A stretch of DNA of 64,000 bases from an uncultured Collinsella sp. (GTDB lineage: Bacteria > Actinomycetota > Coriobacteriia > Coriobacteriales > Coriobacteriaceae): assembly GCA_900546825.1 (NCBI GenBank), contig UREE01000002.1, positions 1 through 64,000 on the forward strand, read 5' to 3'. How positions within the stretch are numbered: the stretch's first letter is position 1; each line of letters starts with the position of its first letter. Position numbers and translations under genes: made by a program. Below, piece by piece: positions 48,456 to 56,159 of this stretch. The notes under the pieces are model-generated. The model saw only the letters and a list, made by a program, of their open reading frames with translations, made no database searches and was not told where the DNA came from.

Positions 48456-49283
48456 ATGGCCTTTGCAGAAAAGCTCATTGCTGTCCGTCGCGCCCATCAC
48501 CTTACCCAAGAGCAGCTTGCCGCTAAGCTCTTCGTCACACGCCAGGCCATCAGCCGGTGGGAGCGCGGCGAGGTCACACCGGGCATCGACATGATGAAGC
48601 TCATCGCCGCCGTAACCGGAGAACCGCTGTCCCACCTGCTCGAAATGCCTGAGCACTATTGCCAGAGCTGCGGCATGATACTCACGCCCGACGACTGCGG
48701 CACCGATGCCGCGGGCACCGCGACCGATCATTACTGCAAGTGGTGCTACGACCACGGCAAGTACACCTATGACACCACCATGGAGGCAATGATTGAGGAT
48801 TGTGCCCCGCGCCTGGCACAAAACACCGGCATGTCGCTCGACGAAGCCGTCTCGCTCATGGGCGCCGTCCTGCCGCAACTGGAGCGCTGGCGCACCATGC
48901 AGGAAAACGAGGCGCGCTACGGTGCCGAGGCGCGGGCGCGCTACGGCGATGAGGCTATCGATGCAGCAAACGAAGCGTTGCTGGACATGGACCCCGAGAC
49001 ATGGAACGACATGAAGGAACTTGAACGCGCTATTCTGGGCCAGCTCTCAATTGCCATGGGCATTGGCGACCCAGAGAGCAACGAGGCTCGTAAGCTTGTC
49101 GCGATGCATCGTCGCTGGATTGCTCTCAACTGGGGATGCGAGCCCCAAGACGAGGCGTACCTGGGCCTCGCCCACGGTTATCTTGCCGACCAGCGCTTTG
49201 TTGACTACTACGACAAGCCCTGCGCCACCGGAGCCACGGCGTTTCTGGTCCAGGCCATCGAGTCTTCGTTGACGCGCGCATAG
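48456..49283 (+). CDS. XRE helix-turn-helix / zinc-ribbon / TipAS-like regulator
   Basis: A 275-residue three-part protein. Residues 1-62 are an XRE helix-turn-helix (LTQEQLAAKLFVTRQAISRW). Residues 66-95 form a zinc ribbon with CQSC and CKWC. The rest (about 140-275) resembles the TipAS antibiotic-binding domain: LVAMHRRWIALNWG, then AYLGLAHGYLADQRFVDYYD. TipAS normally follows a MerR DNA-binding domain, so the XRE fusion is notable. It may sense a drug or metabolite. GAAAGGAGC precedes the ATG. Confidence 0.82.
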   Translation: MAFAEKLIAVRRAHHLTQEQLAAKLFVTRQAISRWERGEVTPGIDMMKLIAAVTGEPLSHLLEMPEHYCQSCGMILTPDDCGTDAAGTATDHYCKWCYDHGKYTYDTTMEAMIEDCAPRLAQNTGMSLDEAVSLMGAVLPQLERWRTMQENEARYGAEARARYGDEAIDAANEALLDMDPETWNDMKELERAILGQLSIAMGIGDPESNEARKLVAMHRRWIALNWGCEPQDEAYLGLAHGYLADQRFVDYYDKPCATGATAFLVQAIESSLTRA

Positions 49284-49334
49284 ACCGCGGCGGCTTTGGG
49301 TATTTCAATCAAAACCTCAACCGATTGGAGACCT

Positions 49335-49580
49335 ATGGCTACTAATCACGAGCTCGCGCTGTACGTTATGACCGGCTGCCCGTATTGCTTAAAGGTCAAG
49401 CACTTTTTGGCCGATAACGGCGTGACCATTCCCGAGCGCAATATCTCGACCGATTCCGATGCCGAACAGACACTCATCGCCGTCGGCGGAAAACGCCAGG
49501 TTCCCTGCCTGTTCATCGACGGCAAACCACTCTACGAATCGAGCGACATCATCGCGTGGGTGCAGGAAAACCTGCTCTAG
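49335..49580 (+). CDS. glutaredoxin-like protein
   Basis: An 81-residue thioredoxin-fold protein with the glutaredoxin active site C15-P-Y-C18 and the cis-proline QVPCLFIDG near residue 55. It reduces disulfides or glutathione-type mixed disulfides; in organisms without glutathione another thiol would serve. The ATG at 49335 follows TTGGAGA. It may be co-transcribed with the regulator gene 51 bp upstream. Confidence 0.9.
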   Translation: MATNHELALYVMTGCPYCLKVKHFLADNGVTIPERNISTDSDAEQTLIAVGGKRQVPCLFIDGKPLYESSDIIAWVQENLL

Positions 49581-49625
49581 TACGCACGCTCTGTCCGTCC
49601 AGGGCCCCAACCCATACGACCCAAA

Positions 49626-49683
49626 CATGTACACCAGCATCCAAAGTCGACATTTTTCGACATCTTTGGATGCTGGCGTACAG
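49626..49683. repeat. Family E palindrome, copy 1
   Basis: A roughly 58-nt palindrome: TGTACACCAGCATCCAAAG and CTTTGGATGCTGGCGTACA arms, with an inner GTCGA/TCGAC pair around TTTT and a following TTTTTG. It is repeated almost exactly at 50704-50763, each time just after a short gene. Confidence 0.9.
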
Positions 49684-49774
49684 CTTTTTGGTAGTCATGG
49701 ACGCTCTTGGCCGGCTAATTGTTTGAGGAGACCTTTGGATTATGGCTGTTTGACGCCTCTGGAAAGGTTTCCGA

Positions 49775-50016
49775 GAGGGCTGTGGTCAAAAAAGGGCAAA
49801 TATGAGTACTGCTACCTGTTTAGTAGCAGCGATTTTGATCACTTCAGGAACTATTCAACGTTCCACTCGTCCGCAGACGACGTTATTTCTCCTCATATGT
49901 TCAATAAAAGTAGCTCTTAATGGGAACAAATCTCATCAGGAGTTACAATTTATAGCAAATAAATGCAACCATAATGGCAACAGTACTCATATTTGCCCTT
50001 TTTTGACCACGACCCT
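49775..50016. mobile_element. MITE-like element with 30-bp perfect terminal inverted repeats
   Basis: Positions 49782-49811 (GTGGTCAAAAAAGGGC, then AAATATGAGTACTG) are the exact reverse complement of 49981-50010. A few further bases (GAGGG/CCCTC) match outside. The interior is about 170 bp, A/T-rich and non-coding. This is the structure of a miniature inverted-repeat transposable element. I could not see a clear target-site duplication. Confidence 0.75.
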
Positions 50017-50112
50017 CCAGAATAGTCGCTGAGAGCGACACTAAATGACAAAATCCGACACTTGAACGTTCTTATATGAGTAGCCATTGAAGGACACCTA
50101 ACGACTACTCCC

Positions 50113-50137
50113 ATTCGCGACACACTGTGTCGCGAAT
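50113..50137. repeat. 25-nt palindrome
   Basis: ATTCGCGACACA and TGTGTCGCGAAT are perfect arms around one C. It could be an operator or a small hairpin; no gene is adjacent. Confidence 0.5.
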
Positions 50138-50338
50138 TAAGCTGGCCCCATTACCGAAGACCAGTGAGAGCTCCTGCCCAGAATCTCAATAGCTTAATAA
50201 AGGGCTCCCCTCCGGAAGTTCAATGAGCATCCAAATTCCAAGCTGAAAAGCAAAGGAGTATCGAAGCCGTCAATGCTCATTTCCTATCGAACAGGCAGGT
50301 CAAAACAAGCTAATTAGCCCGATGAACTGCTTGTATTT

Positions 50339-50360
50339 TTGTCTACAAAATTGTATACAA
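50339..50360. promoter_or_regulatory. tandem palindromic operator of the ribbon-helix-helix gene
   Basis: TTGTCTACAA (50339-50348) and TTGTATACAA (50351-50360) are two 10-bp palindromes 12 bp apart, about 55 bp before the start. Ribbon-helix-helix repressors typically bind such adjacent short palindromes as dimers. Confidence 0.55.
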
Positions 50361-50413
50361 AAAGAGAATCCGAGAACCGGCGCTCGACATTATGTCGATC
50401 GATAGGAGGCGCC

Positions 50414-50680
50414 ATGGATGCTAAGCAGCTCGAAAAGATGATGGGGTTTGCTCCCGGAGAGTTGAAGAAAGCCGCGGAAGCCTACGAAAAAGATGAGTGG
50501 CCGAAAGGTCACACCATCAAGTTGGGAAGGCCACCAATCTCCGATGAGCCGAGCGTCGTTATATCAGCACGTGTGGGCGAATCGATTCTTGAGGCGTTTG
50601 ACGAAAAAGCCAAACGCCATGGGCAAACACGCACGGAGCGGCTCAGAGAGCTCATTACACTTGATGCACTGATTGCCTAG
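50414..50680 (+). CDS. ribbon-helix-helix (CopG-like) protein, orphan antitoxin candidate
   Basis: An 88-residue protein. The C-terminal half, VVISARVGESILEAFDEKA followed by RTERLRELITLDAL, fits a ribbon-helix-helix fold with one strand and two helices; the N-terminal half is helical and charged. Such proteins are often antitoxins, but there is no toxin-like gene on either side. ATAGGAGGC precedes the ATG at 50414. Two palindromes upstream suggest autoregulation. A family E palindrome follows the stop. Confidence 0.78.
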   Translation: MDAKQLEKMMGFAPGELKKAAEAYEKDEWPKGHTIKLGRPPISDEPSVVISARVGESILEAFDEKAKRHGQTRTERLRELITLDALIA

Positions 50681-50703
50681 GCCCGCTCCCCCGTCGGACC
50701 CAA

Positions 50704-50763
50704 ACATGTACACCAGCATCCAAAGTCGACATTTTTCGACATCTTTGGATGCTGGTGTACATG
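50704..50763. repeat. Family E palindrome, copy 2
   Basis: A nearly identical copy of the palindrome at 49626, including the flanking ACCCAAAC before and TTTTTG after. It lies just after the ribbon-helix-helix gene. Confidence 0.9.
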
Positions 50764-50774
50764 TTTTTGCTACA

Positions 50775-50832
50775 TAGTCGTTGGGGACGTCCTTAAATGA
50801 CCAGTCGTTAAAGAACGCCCCCGATGACTAGT
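50775..50832. repeat. Family B repeat, copy 3
   Basis: A diverged copy of the TAGTCGTTGGGGACGTCCTT unit and its inverse. It touches the stop codon of the Dus gene (50832-50834). Confidence 0.85.
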
Positions 50833-51785
50833 TAGCCGTGGAAGCGAGCTGTGGGTGCAAGCGGCTGTTCACGAAAGACGCGCTCGACGGCAGCGCGGTA
50901 TTCGTCGACCTTTTTGGTCTTACGTACGAGCTTGTGAACGGTAGCGGGATCGGCGAAGGCGCACTTGGCGTAGAACCACCACTCCTTCATGCGGAAGACC
51001 GCATTGCCGCCAATCTCTTCTGCATATGCCGCAAACAGCGTGTCGTGGAAGCGCTGCAGCTCAGCAGCCGTTGCAGCAGGGCCGCCCTTGACCATGCGAG
51101 CCAGAGCGGGGTTCGCGAGCAGGCCACGCCCCAACATCACATGGCGCGTGCCGGGATAGGCCTCCACCAGCGCGTCCATATCCTCAAGATCAAAAATGTC
51201 ACCGTTATAGGCCACGGGGAACGGCGCACGCTCCAGCGTCTCGCCATAAAACTCTTTGCGCGGCAAGCCCGTATAGCGGTCCTTCTGTACGCGCGGATGC
51301 ACGATCAGCTCTGCCAACGGCATGCGGCAATACAGATCGAGCACGCGCTCGTATTCGTCGTCATTCTCCAGCCCCAGCCTGGTCTTTACCGACACCGGCA
51401 ACGGCGACCGCTCGCACACATCGCTTAAGAACGCCTCGAGCTCGTCGAGATTGCGCAAGAAACCCGAGCCCTTGCCCTTGGCGACAACCGTTCCCGAAGG
51501 GCAACCCAAGTTGAGATTGACCTCGCGGTAGCCCATGTCGGCGAGCACCTGTGCCGCCCACACAAACTCGTCCGCGTTCTTGGACATCAGCTGAGGCACC
51601 ACGTTGAGCCCCTGGTTATTGGCAGGATCGATCTCCTTAAACGCCTTGCCGCCAAAGCGGTTTCCCACCCGCGGCGGCGGCAAAAACGGCGTGTAATAGC
51701 AATCGAGCGCACCGAAGCACTCCGCATGCACGCGACGGAACACATGCCCGGTAATCCCCTCCATAGGGGCCAGCGAAAGGATCAT
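50832..51785 (-). CDS. tRNA-dihydrouridine synthase
   Basis: A 317-residue FMN-dependent enzyme that reduces uridine to dihydrouridine in tRNA. The N-terminal LAPMEGITGHVFRR, catalytic Cys95 in NLNLGCPSG, and the FMN-binding VHPRVQKDRYTG and YNGDIFD motifs are all present. The subfamily (DusA, B or C) is not clear by eye. The stop touches a family B repeat. Confidence 0.92.
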   Translation of the reverse strand: MILSLAPMEGITGHVFRRVHAECFGALDCYYTPFLPPPRVGNRFGGKAFKEIDPANNQGLNVVPQLMSKNADEFVWAAQVLADMGYREVNLNLGCPSGTVVAKGKGSGFLRNLDELEAFLSDVCERSPLPVSVKTRLGLENDDEYERVLDLYCRMPLAELIVHPRVQKDRYTGLPRKEFYGETLERAPFPVAYNGDIFDLEDMDALVEAYPGTRHVMLGRGLLANPALARMVKGGPAATAAELQRFHDTLFAAYAEEIGGNAVFRMKEWWFYAKCAFADPATVHKLVRKTKKVDEYRAAVERVFREQPLAPTARFHG

Positions 51786-51803
51786 CTACTCTTCTCTCAT
51801 ATC

Positions 51804-51834
51804 AACACAACAAAGGGGCCGTCCCTTTGTCACA
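51804..51834. repeat. Family A palindrome, copy 5 (left arm degenerate)
   Basis: The right arm GTCCCTTTGTCACAT is intact; the left reads AACACAACAAAGGGGCC. It lies 19 bp upstream of the Dus start. Confidence 0.8.
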
Positions 51835-51918
51835 TGCATTATGCCTTGCGCTTCAGGCGATTCACAAGGAAGAGGTAGCTACTGAACGATGACCACCCTC
51901 CAGCCGCACCCCATACAA

Positions 51919-52101
51919 CGAGGTTTAATACTTTTCCCGAGAAGTGAACGAGTGAAAACGGGCCCCCGAAGCATCGGCACTTTCGAGATGCAATTTCCTG
52001 CGGTTTTGCCAGCCAAATCCTGCGGGTTTGACGTCTAAAAATGTCGATGCTTCGGAGGTCCAAGTATGGCCGTTCACTTCTCGGAAAAGTATTAGACCTC
52101 G
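51919..52101. mobile_element. MITE-like inverted-repeat element
   Basis: The left arm (51919-51950, CGAGGTTTAATACTTTTCCC then GAGAAGTGAACG) faces a near-complement at 52071-52101, with one base change and one indel. An inner pair CCGAAGCATCG/CGATGCTTCGG extends the foldback. The element is 183 bp, non-coding, and flanked on both sides by family A palindromes. Confidence 0.65.
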
Positions 52102-52117
52102 ATTTACATGCCACTCA

Positions 52118-52148
52118 ATGTGACAAAGTGGCTGCTCCTTTGTCACAT
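52118..52148. repeat. Family A palindrome, copy 6
   Basis: Arms ATGTGACAAAG and CTTTGTCACAT are intact; the centre is altered (TGGCTGCTC). It lies about 85 bp past the stop of the MFS gene. Confidence 0.85.
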
Positions 52149-52233
52149 TCGATGAAAAAGGGCACCGATGTTAGTCGATGCCCCAAAGCGGCTGCAGGTT
52201 AAGCCCTACAGCGTATGTCTAAGACGAATCGAA

Positions 52234-53499
52234 CTATTCGTCCCAGGAGAGGTTCTTACCAGTCTTTTTTGCCAGCAGCAAGAACAGGCCGATAATAACG
52301 TTGCATGCGATGCAGAAGATGAAGACGCCCTGGAAGGAGCCGACAAGCTCATAGACCTTCATCATAACGGGCATGCCAAAGGCGCCGACGATATAGCCCA
52401 CGGAGCAGATCAGCGCGAAGATGCGACCGAAATCGCGGGAGCCAAAGACATCCATAACCAAAACGGTCAGGGCAGTGCCAGCGATGACGTACATTACGTC
52501 GTTCACGCCTGCTGCGAGGATGCTGAGCGTCGAGTTGCCGCTGCTCATCATGAGCATGACAAAGGAGAGGATGGAGACAGCGAGCCAGCCCAGAATGGCC
52601 TTCGTGCTGCCGAACCTATCGCAAGTGGTGCCGACGATCGGATTGAGGAACAGATCGAAGAGCGATGCAGCGGATACCATGAAGCCGCCCACCATGGGGC
52701 TAAAACCAACCTCGGAAGCATACGTCGGGAAGAGCTGGTTCATGCAGCAAGTGAGCTGAACGAGACAGAGGAAGCCGATGCAGAAGAAGAAGGCAGGCGA
52801 CTTAATGGCGCGCGCATAGCTAACGCCACGCGTGCTATCCTCGGTCGTCTCCTCGGTCTCGGTGACCGTCTCGCCCTCGACGTAGCCATAGGGCAGCATG
52901 CCCTTGTCCTGAGGCTTATAGCGAATAATCAGGACGGAAGCGGGGAGAATGAGCACGGCGGAGACGCCAGCGAGCACCAGATAGCCAGTCCTCCAGCCAG
53001 CGGCCTCGATGACAGAGGTGATGACGGGGCTCATGATGAGCATGTAAATCGAGTTCACTGCCCAAGCGAGACCGATTGCCAGGCCACCAGATTTTTTGAA
53101 CCACTGGTCAATAACGTCGGACATGGCGACGCCGGTGGTGAAGGCGAAGCAAACGCCAATCAGGGCGCCAGCGGCGATGAACATCCAGACTTCGGTGTAG
53201 AAGGCCATGCCTGCGCCGGCAGCAAGCAAAATAAGCTCGACAACGGGGAGCCAAACCTTGCCAACGACCTTGGGAATGAGTTTTCCGACAAACGGAAGAG
53301 CTGCCGCAAGACCAATGAGCGTTGCGGTGAAGTAATACGAGAAGATGGAATAGTCAAACCCGAACTCCTCGCACACGGGTGCGACGAAGGAGCCCGCGAT
53401 GACGCTATAGGATCCGGTCGTGCCGGCAGACATAAGGCCGAGCGCGATTACGAGAACCCATGCGTAAACCTTGCTGCTCTTTAACTTTGCATTTTCCAT
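52234..53499 (-). CDS. MFS transporter, third gene of the deiminase operon
   Basis: A 421-residue permease with 12 membrane helices. The N-terminal VLVIALGLMSAGTTGSYSVI and the matching IAGSFVAPVCEEFGFDYS loop give it an OFA-like look. It is closely related to the transporter at 56876. It begins 11 bp after the carbamoyltransferase gene, with AGGAG before the ATG at 53499, so it is co-transcribed with the deiminase and carbamoyltransferase. It probably imports the guanidino substrate or exchanges it for the end product; classical agmatine operons use a different (APC-type) antiporter. Confidence 0.88.
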   Translation of the reverse strand: MENAKLKSSKVYAWVLVIALGLMSAGTTGSYSVIAGSFVAPVCEEFGFDYSIFSYYFTATLIGLAAALPFVGKLIPKVVGKVWLPVVELILLAAGAGMAFYTEVWMFIAAGALIGVCFAFTTGVAMSDVIDQWFKKSGGLAIGLAWAVNSIYMLIMSPVITSVIEAAGWRTGYLVLAGVSAVLILPASVLIIRYKPQDKGMLPYGYVEGETVTETEETTEDSTRGVSYARAIKSPAFFFCIGFLCLVQLTCCMNQLFPTYASEVGFSPMVGGFMVSAASLFDLFLNPIVGTTCDRFGSTKAILGWLAVSILSFVMLMMSSGNSTLSILAAGVNDVMYVIAGTALTVLVMDVFGSRDFGRIFALICSVGYIVGAFGMPVMMKVYELVGSFQGVFIFCIACNVIIGLFLLLAKKTGKNLSWDE

Positions 53500-53510
53500 T
53501 GATACAGCTC

Positions 53511-54575
53511 CTAGAGACCCAGAAGGGCACACATAACGGCCTTGATGGTGTGCTGACGGTTCTCTGCCTCACGGAAGATGACCGAAGCGTTGGCCTCAAA
53601 GCACTCGTCGGCAATCTCGAAACCCTCGGTGATGATCTCGCGATGGAGGTCGTTCTTGCACTGGTCGAGGAGCATCTTGCCAACACGGTGATCTGCGTTG
53701 TGGACAGAAGGAAGCTCATGCATGCAGAAGATGTCGGGATTGTTGGTGCGCTTGCACAGCTCGCTGGTGACGCGATAGGGGTACAGAGACTCGGCATCGC
53801 CCAGCCAGGAGTTATAGTCGTCGGGATCCAGAACCTCTTCGCCGCACTCGGGGTTGATGTAGCGCCACTCCTCGGTAACGATAACGTCAACGCCATCCAA
53901 GGCATCGAGGTCAGAGGTGATGGTAAAGGTCCTATTGGGAGCGTACTTGGCGTAGCAGGCCTCCACCTCTTCGACCATTTCCTTGCACATCTGATGACGG
54001 AGGTCGTCGGGACCGATGGCGAGGAAGTCCATGTCGAGCATAGCGCACAGACGGCCATACCACACCGGGGCGCCGGCGCAGTTGCCAACGAAAGCCATCT
54101 TCTTGCCGCGGCTCGTACGCAGACCGCCCCATTGCTCTTCCATCGTAAGAGCGTCAGCGAGCATCTGAGTCGGGTGATCGCCGAGAGTAAGGGCATTGAT
54201 GACCGGGATGTCAACCAGGTCGGCGACGTCATAGAGGAACTGCTCGTCCTTCTGTGCGCGGTAGACGATGAGATCATACATGCCGTTAAAGACGCGCATG
54301 GCATCCTTGACGGTCTCGCAGTCACCCATGTGGGAGTTGGTCAGATAAGTGAAGCCCATGCCCAAATCGTTGCAGGAGGTCTCGAATGCGCAACGAGTAC
54401 GGGTCGAGCCCCACTCAAAGTTGGCGAGGACGTTTTTGCCGGGGAAGTAGCGCTGGTCGACACCAGACTTCTTCTGAGCCTTAAGGTTCCAGGCAAGATC
54501 GATGAGATAGCGGAAATCCTCGGAGGAGAGATCATGGATGTTGATGTAGTCGCGACCGCGAAGGCTGTTGTTCAT
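53511..54575 (-). CDS. aspartate/ornithine-carbamoyltransferase-family enzyme with atypical substrate motifs
   Basis: A 354-residue carbamoyltransferase. The carbamoyl-phosphate site is intact: STRTR at residues 57-61 and HPTQ at 134-137. The C-terminal AENRQHTIKAVMCALLG is also typical. The two amino-acid-side motifs differ: where ornithine enzymes have HCLP, this has MHELP (Glu287 for Cys), and where they have the SMG loop this reads TEEWRYINPECGEE. It matches neither ornithine nor, as I recall, putrescine transferases (YGL). The acceptor is therefore likely a different amine. It lies between the deiminase and MFS genes. Confidence 0.88.
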   Translation of the reverse strand: MNNSLRGRDYINIHDLSSEDFRYLIDLAWNLKAQKKSGVDQRYFPGKNVLANFEWGSTRTRCAFETSCNDLGMGFTYLTNSHMGDCETVKDAMRVFNGMYDLIVYRAQKDEQFLYDVADLVDIPVINALTLGDHPTQMLADALTMEEQWGGLRTSRGKKMAFVGNCAGAPVWYGRLCAMLDMDFLAIGPDDLRHQMCKEMVEEVEACYAKYAPNRTFTITSDLDALDGVDVIVTEEWRYINPECGEEVLDPDDYNSWLGDAESLYPYRVTSELCKRTNNPDIFCMHELPSVHNADHRVGKMLLDQCKNDLHREIITEGFEIADECFEANASVIFREAENRQHTIKAVMCALLGL

Positions 54576-54617
54576 GCCTATTTCCTTTCAATTGGTCGAT
54601 AAATAAATGTCGAATGC

Positions 54618-54651
54618 GTCCCCGAGTGAAACACGGATATCCCTCGGGGAC
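54618..54651 (-). promoter_or_regulatory. hairpin between deiminase and carbamoyltransferase genes
   Basis: GTCCCCGAG and CTCGGGGAC form a perfect 9-bp stem with a 16-base loop in the 121-bp gap. No U-run follows on the minus strand, so it may be a processing or stabilising hairpin rather than a terminator. It shares the GTCCC core of the dispersed palindromes. Confidence 0.5.
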
Positions 54652-54696
54652 AGTAAATGTGGCACTTGGATCAGGCAGCGCAAGTTCGAGAACTTG

Positions 54697-55935
54697 CTAG
54701 CAGCTGGCGGCCACGTCCTTGGTCCAGCAGTGCACGCCGCCGCCGGACAGGTTAAGCGCAAGAGAGTCGATCATGATGACCTTGCGATCGGGGAAGCAGC
54801 TCTCAAGAACCGCCTTGGCCTGCTCGTCCTTCTCCTTCACGACTTGGCTCATGCCTTCGTGGTAATAACGCTGGCCAAGAACGACGCCGTTGCAGATGAG
54901 GAAGTTGCAGTAGCTCGCTGCGGCATAGAAGTGAACGGGGCCCTCGGGCCAAGGGGTGCCATCCATGAACTTGCCGCCCATTTCGTCGATGAAGCCCTTA
55001 TACAGCTCGTAGTCCTCATCGCCGGGGGCGATGACAACCTCGATCGGCTCAGCAGTCGGCATGCGGACGATCTCGAAGGGCTTGCCCTCCCAGTCCGTCT
55101 CGTTGCTCAGGATCTCGTAGGCCGCCTCAATGCGGCGACGAGACTCTGCGCCAGCCTTGCTCGAGGCTGCCTCTTCATCGGACACCTCGGCAAGAAGAAT
55201 CTTGTTCGGAGTGATAAAGCGACACATCTCATCAATGTGAGCTGCAAAGCTCATGCCAAAGACGGGAGTTCCGTCTTCCTTCTCGTCGAGGATGCCCAGT
55301 CGATAGTCGTCGTCCTCGAGCATAGGCTGCGGAAGCCAGATAACCTTGTTGAGGTTGTAGATGCGCTTATACTCGGCCTCTACTTCCTCTTTCGTGAACT
55401 CAGGATTACGCTTGCGGCATTCCGTGTCCTCGATAGCGATCAGAGTGCCGTGACCGTCAAACTCGCGGTCGCCGCCCTCCGAAACCATTTCGGAATTGAC
55501 GATATCGAAGCAACCGAGCGCAACCGCCATGTGAACGGCTGCCTTACGTGCGGACTGACACTCCGGGGAGTTCTTGTCCCACACGCCGTAATAGGTCCAA
55601 GCGGGGTTGACCATATAAGAATGGCCTTTGTCGTCGACCATGATGCTGGGGCCGTTGTCGCGGACATAGAAGTTGGAGTCTTCGAACTGCGTGATCTCGA
55701 TACGATCGAGATCAACCCCCTCCTCCTTCAGGCGTGAGCAAGCCTCCTCATAGGAGCCGGGGGTGCCGCAATTGAGGTTGACCGTAACGTCGCCATACTC
55801 GAGCAGAGCCTTGATCACGTCAACGCAGGGCTGGCGGTTATCGTAGCCCTCTGCACGGATGTAATCGGGAAGCCATGTCACATAGACGTTGGAGCGCTTC
55901 TCGAACTCGCCCGGCATACGATAGTTCTCGTACAT
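54697..55935 (-). CDS. agmatine-deiminase-like (pentein) enzyme
   Basis: A 412-residue member of the porphyromonas-type peptidyl-arginine deiminase / agmatine deiminase fold. Catalytic residues are visible: Asp93 in VRDNGP, His233 and Asp235 in AAHIDEM, and Cys403 in GGGVHCWT, with SEGGDREFDGHGT near 152. It is about 40 residues longer than agmatine deiminases and lacks their DGHVDN wording, so the guanidino substrate may not be agmatine. It hydrolyses a guanidino group to a ureido group plus ammonia. GGAAGGA precedes the ATG at 55935. First gene of the operon, divergent from the TetR gene. Confidence 0.85.
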   Translation of the reverse strand: MYENYRMPGEFEKRSNVYVTWLPDYIRAEGYDNRQPCVDVIKALLEYGDVTVNLNCGTPGSYEEACSRLKEEGVDLDRIEITQFEDSNFYVRDNGPSIMVDDKGHSYMVNPAWTYYGVWDKNSPECQSARKAAVHMAVALGCFDIVNSEMVSEGGDREFDGHGTLIAIEDTECRKRNPEFTKEEVEAEYKRIYNLNKVIWLPQPMLEDDDYRLGILDEKEDGTPVFGMSFAAHIDEMCRFITPNKILLAEVSDEEAASSKAGAESRRRIEAAYEILSNETDWEGKPFEIVRMPTAEPIEVVIAPGDEDYELYKGFIDEMGGKFMDGTPWPEGPVHFYAAASYCNFLICNGVVLGQRYYHEGMSQVVKEKDEQAKAVLESCFPDRKVIMIDSLALNLSGGGVHCWTKDVAASC

Positions 55936-56014
55936 GGTTGGTCCTTCCGTCGGGTTTCCCGCGATGCTGTCCGGCCGCGACAATAGCGGGGTGTCACCTG
56001 CTATAGTACTACTA

Positions 56015-56034
56015 TACCTACCGTTCGGTAGGTA
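56015..56034. promoter_or_regulatory. palindromic operator, likely for the divergent TetR protein
   Basis: TACCTACCG and CGGTAGGTA flank a TT centre, a 20-bp palindrome broken only at the middle. It sits in the intergenic region shared by the deiminase operon and the TetR gene. A shorter related site (CCTACCGATAGG) lies before the second MFS gene. Confidence 0.65.
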
Positions 56035-56159
56035 GTTTTGAATAATTGCCGCTCGCCTACTGATACATACCGTTCACCGTATATAGTGGTCATGTTTGGA
56101 CACGAATTGATGTTCCGTTGCCATCCTTAATAATGTTGGTAGTACGGAAGTGATTTGCA

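Larger units (their letters stand above)
49581..50413. other. 833-bp A/T-rich intergenic region with repeats and no credible gene
   Basis: It contains one family E palindrome (49626), a MITE-like element (49775-50016), a 25-nt palindrome (50113) and the promoter-operator region of the ribbon-helix-helix gene. Open frames here begin inside repeat arms and have unconvincing composition. Confidence 0.7.
51786..52233. other. 448-bp intergenic region made of repeats
   Basis: It contains family A copies 5 and 6 flanking an inverted-repeat element (51919-52101). The 91-residue minus-strand frame here lies largely inside the repeat and is not called as a gene. Confidence 0.65.

Noticed and set aside
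47577..48878. A single 433-residue minus-strand protein
   Set aside because: Only the part from 48323 is TrmO; the upstream 185 codons are antisense to the XRE-TipAS gene and have no motif.
49802..50032. 76-residue plus-strand frame in the MITE-like element
   Set aside because: Starts inside the left terminal repeat, ends past the right one, and has no ribosome site.
51839..52114. 91-residue minus-strand frame
   Set aside because: Mostly encoded within the inverted-repeat element and its flank; no ribosome site near its start. A repeat-derived frame is more likely than a gene.
52168..53484. 438-codon plus-strand frame opposite the MFS gene
   Set aside because: Shadow of a 12-helix transporter; composition dominated by Asp, His and Ala with no fold signature.
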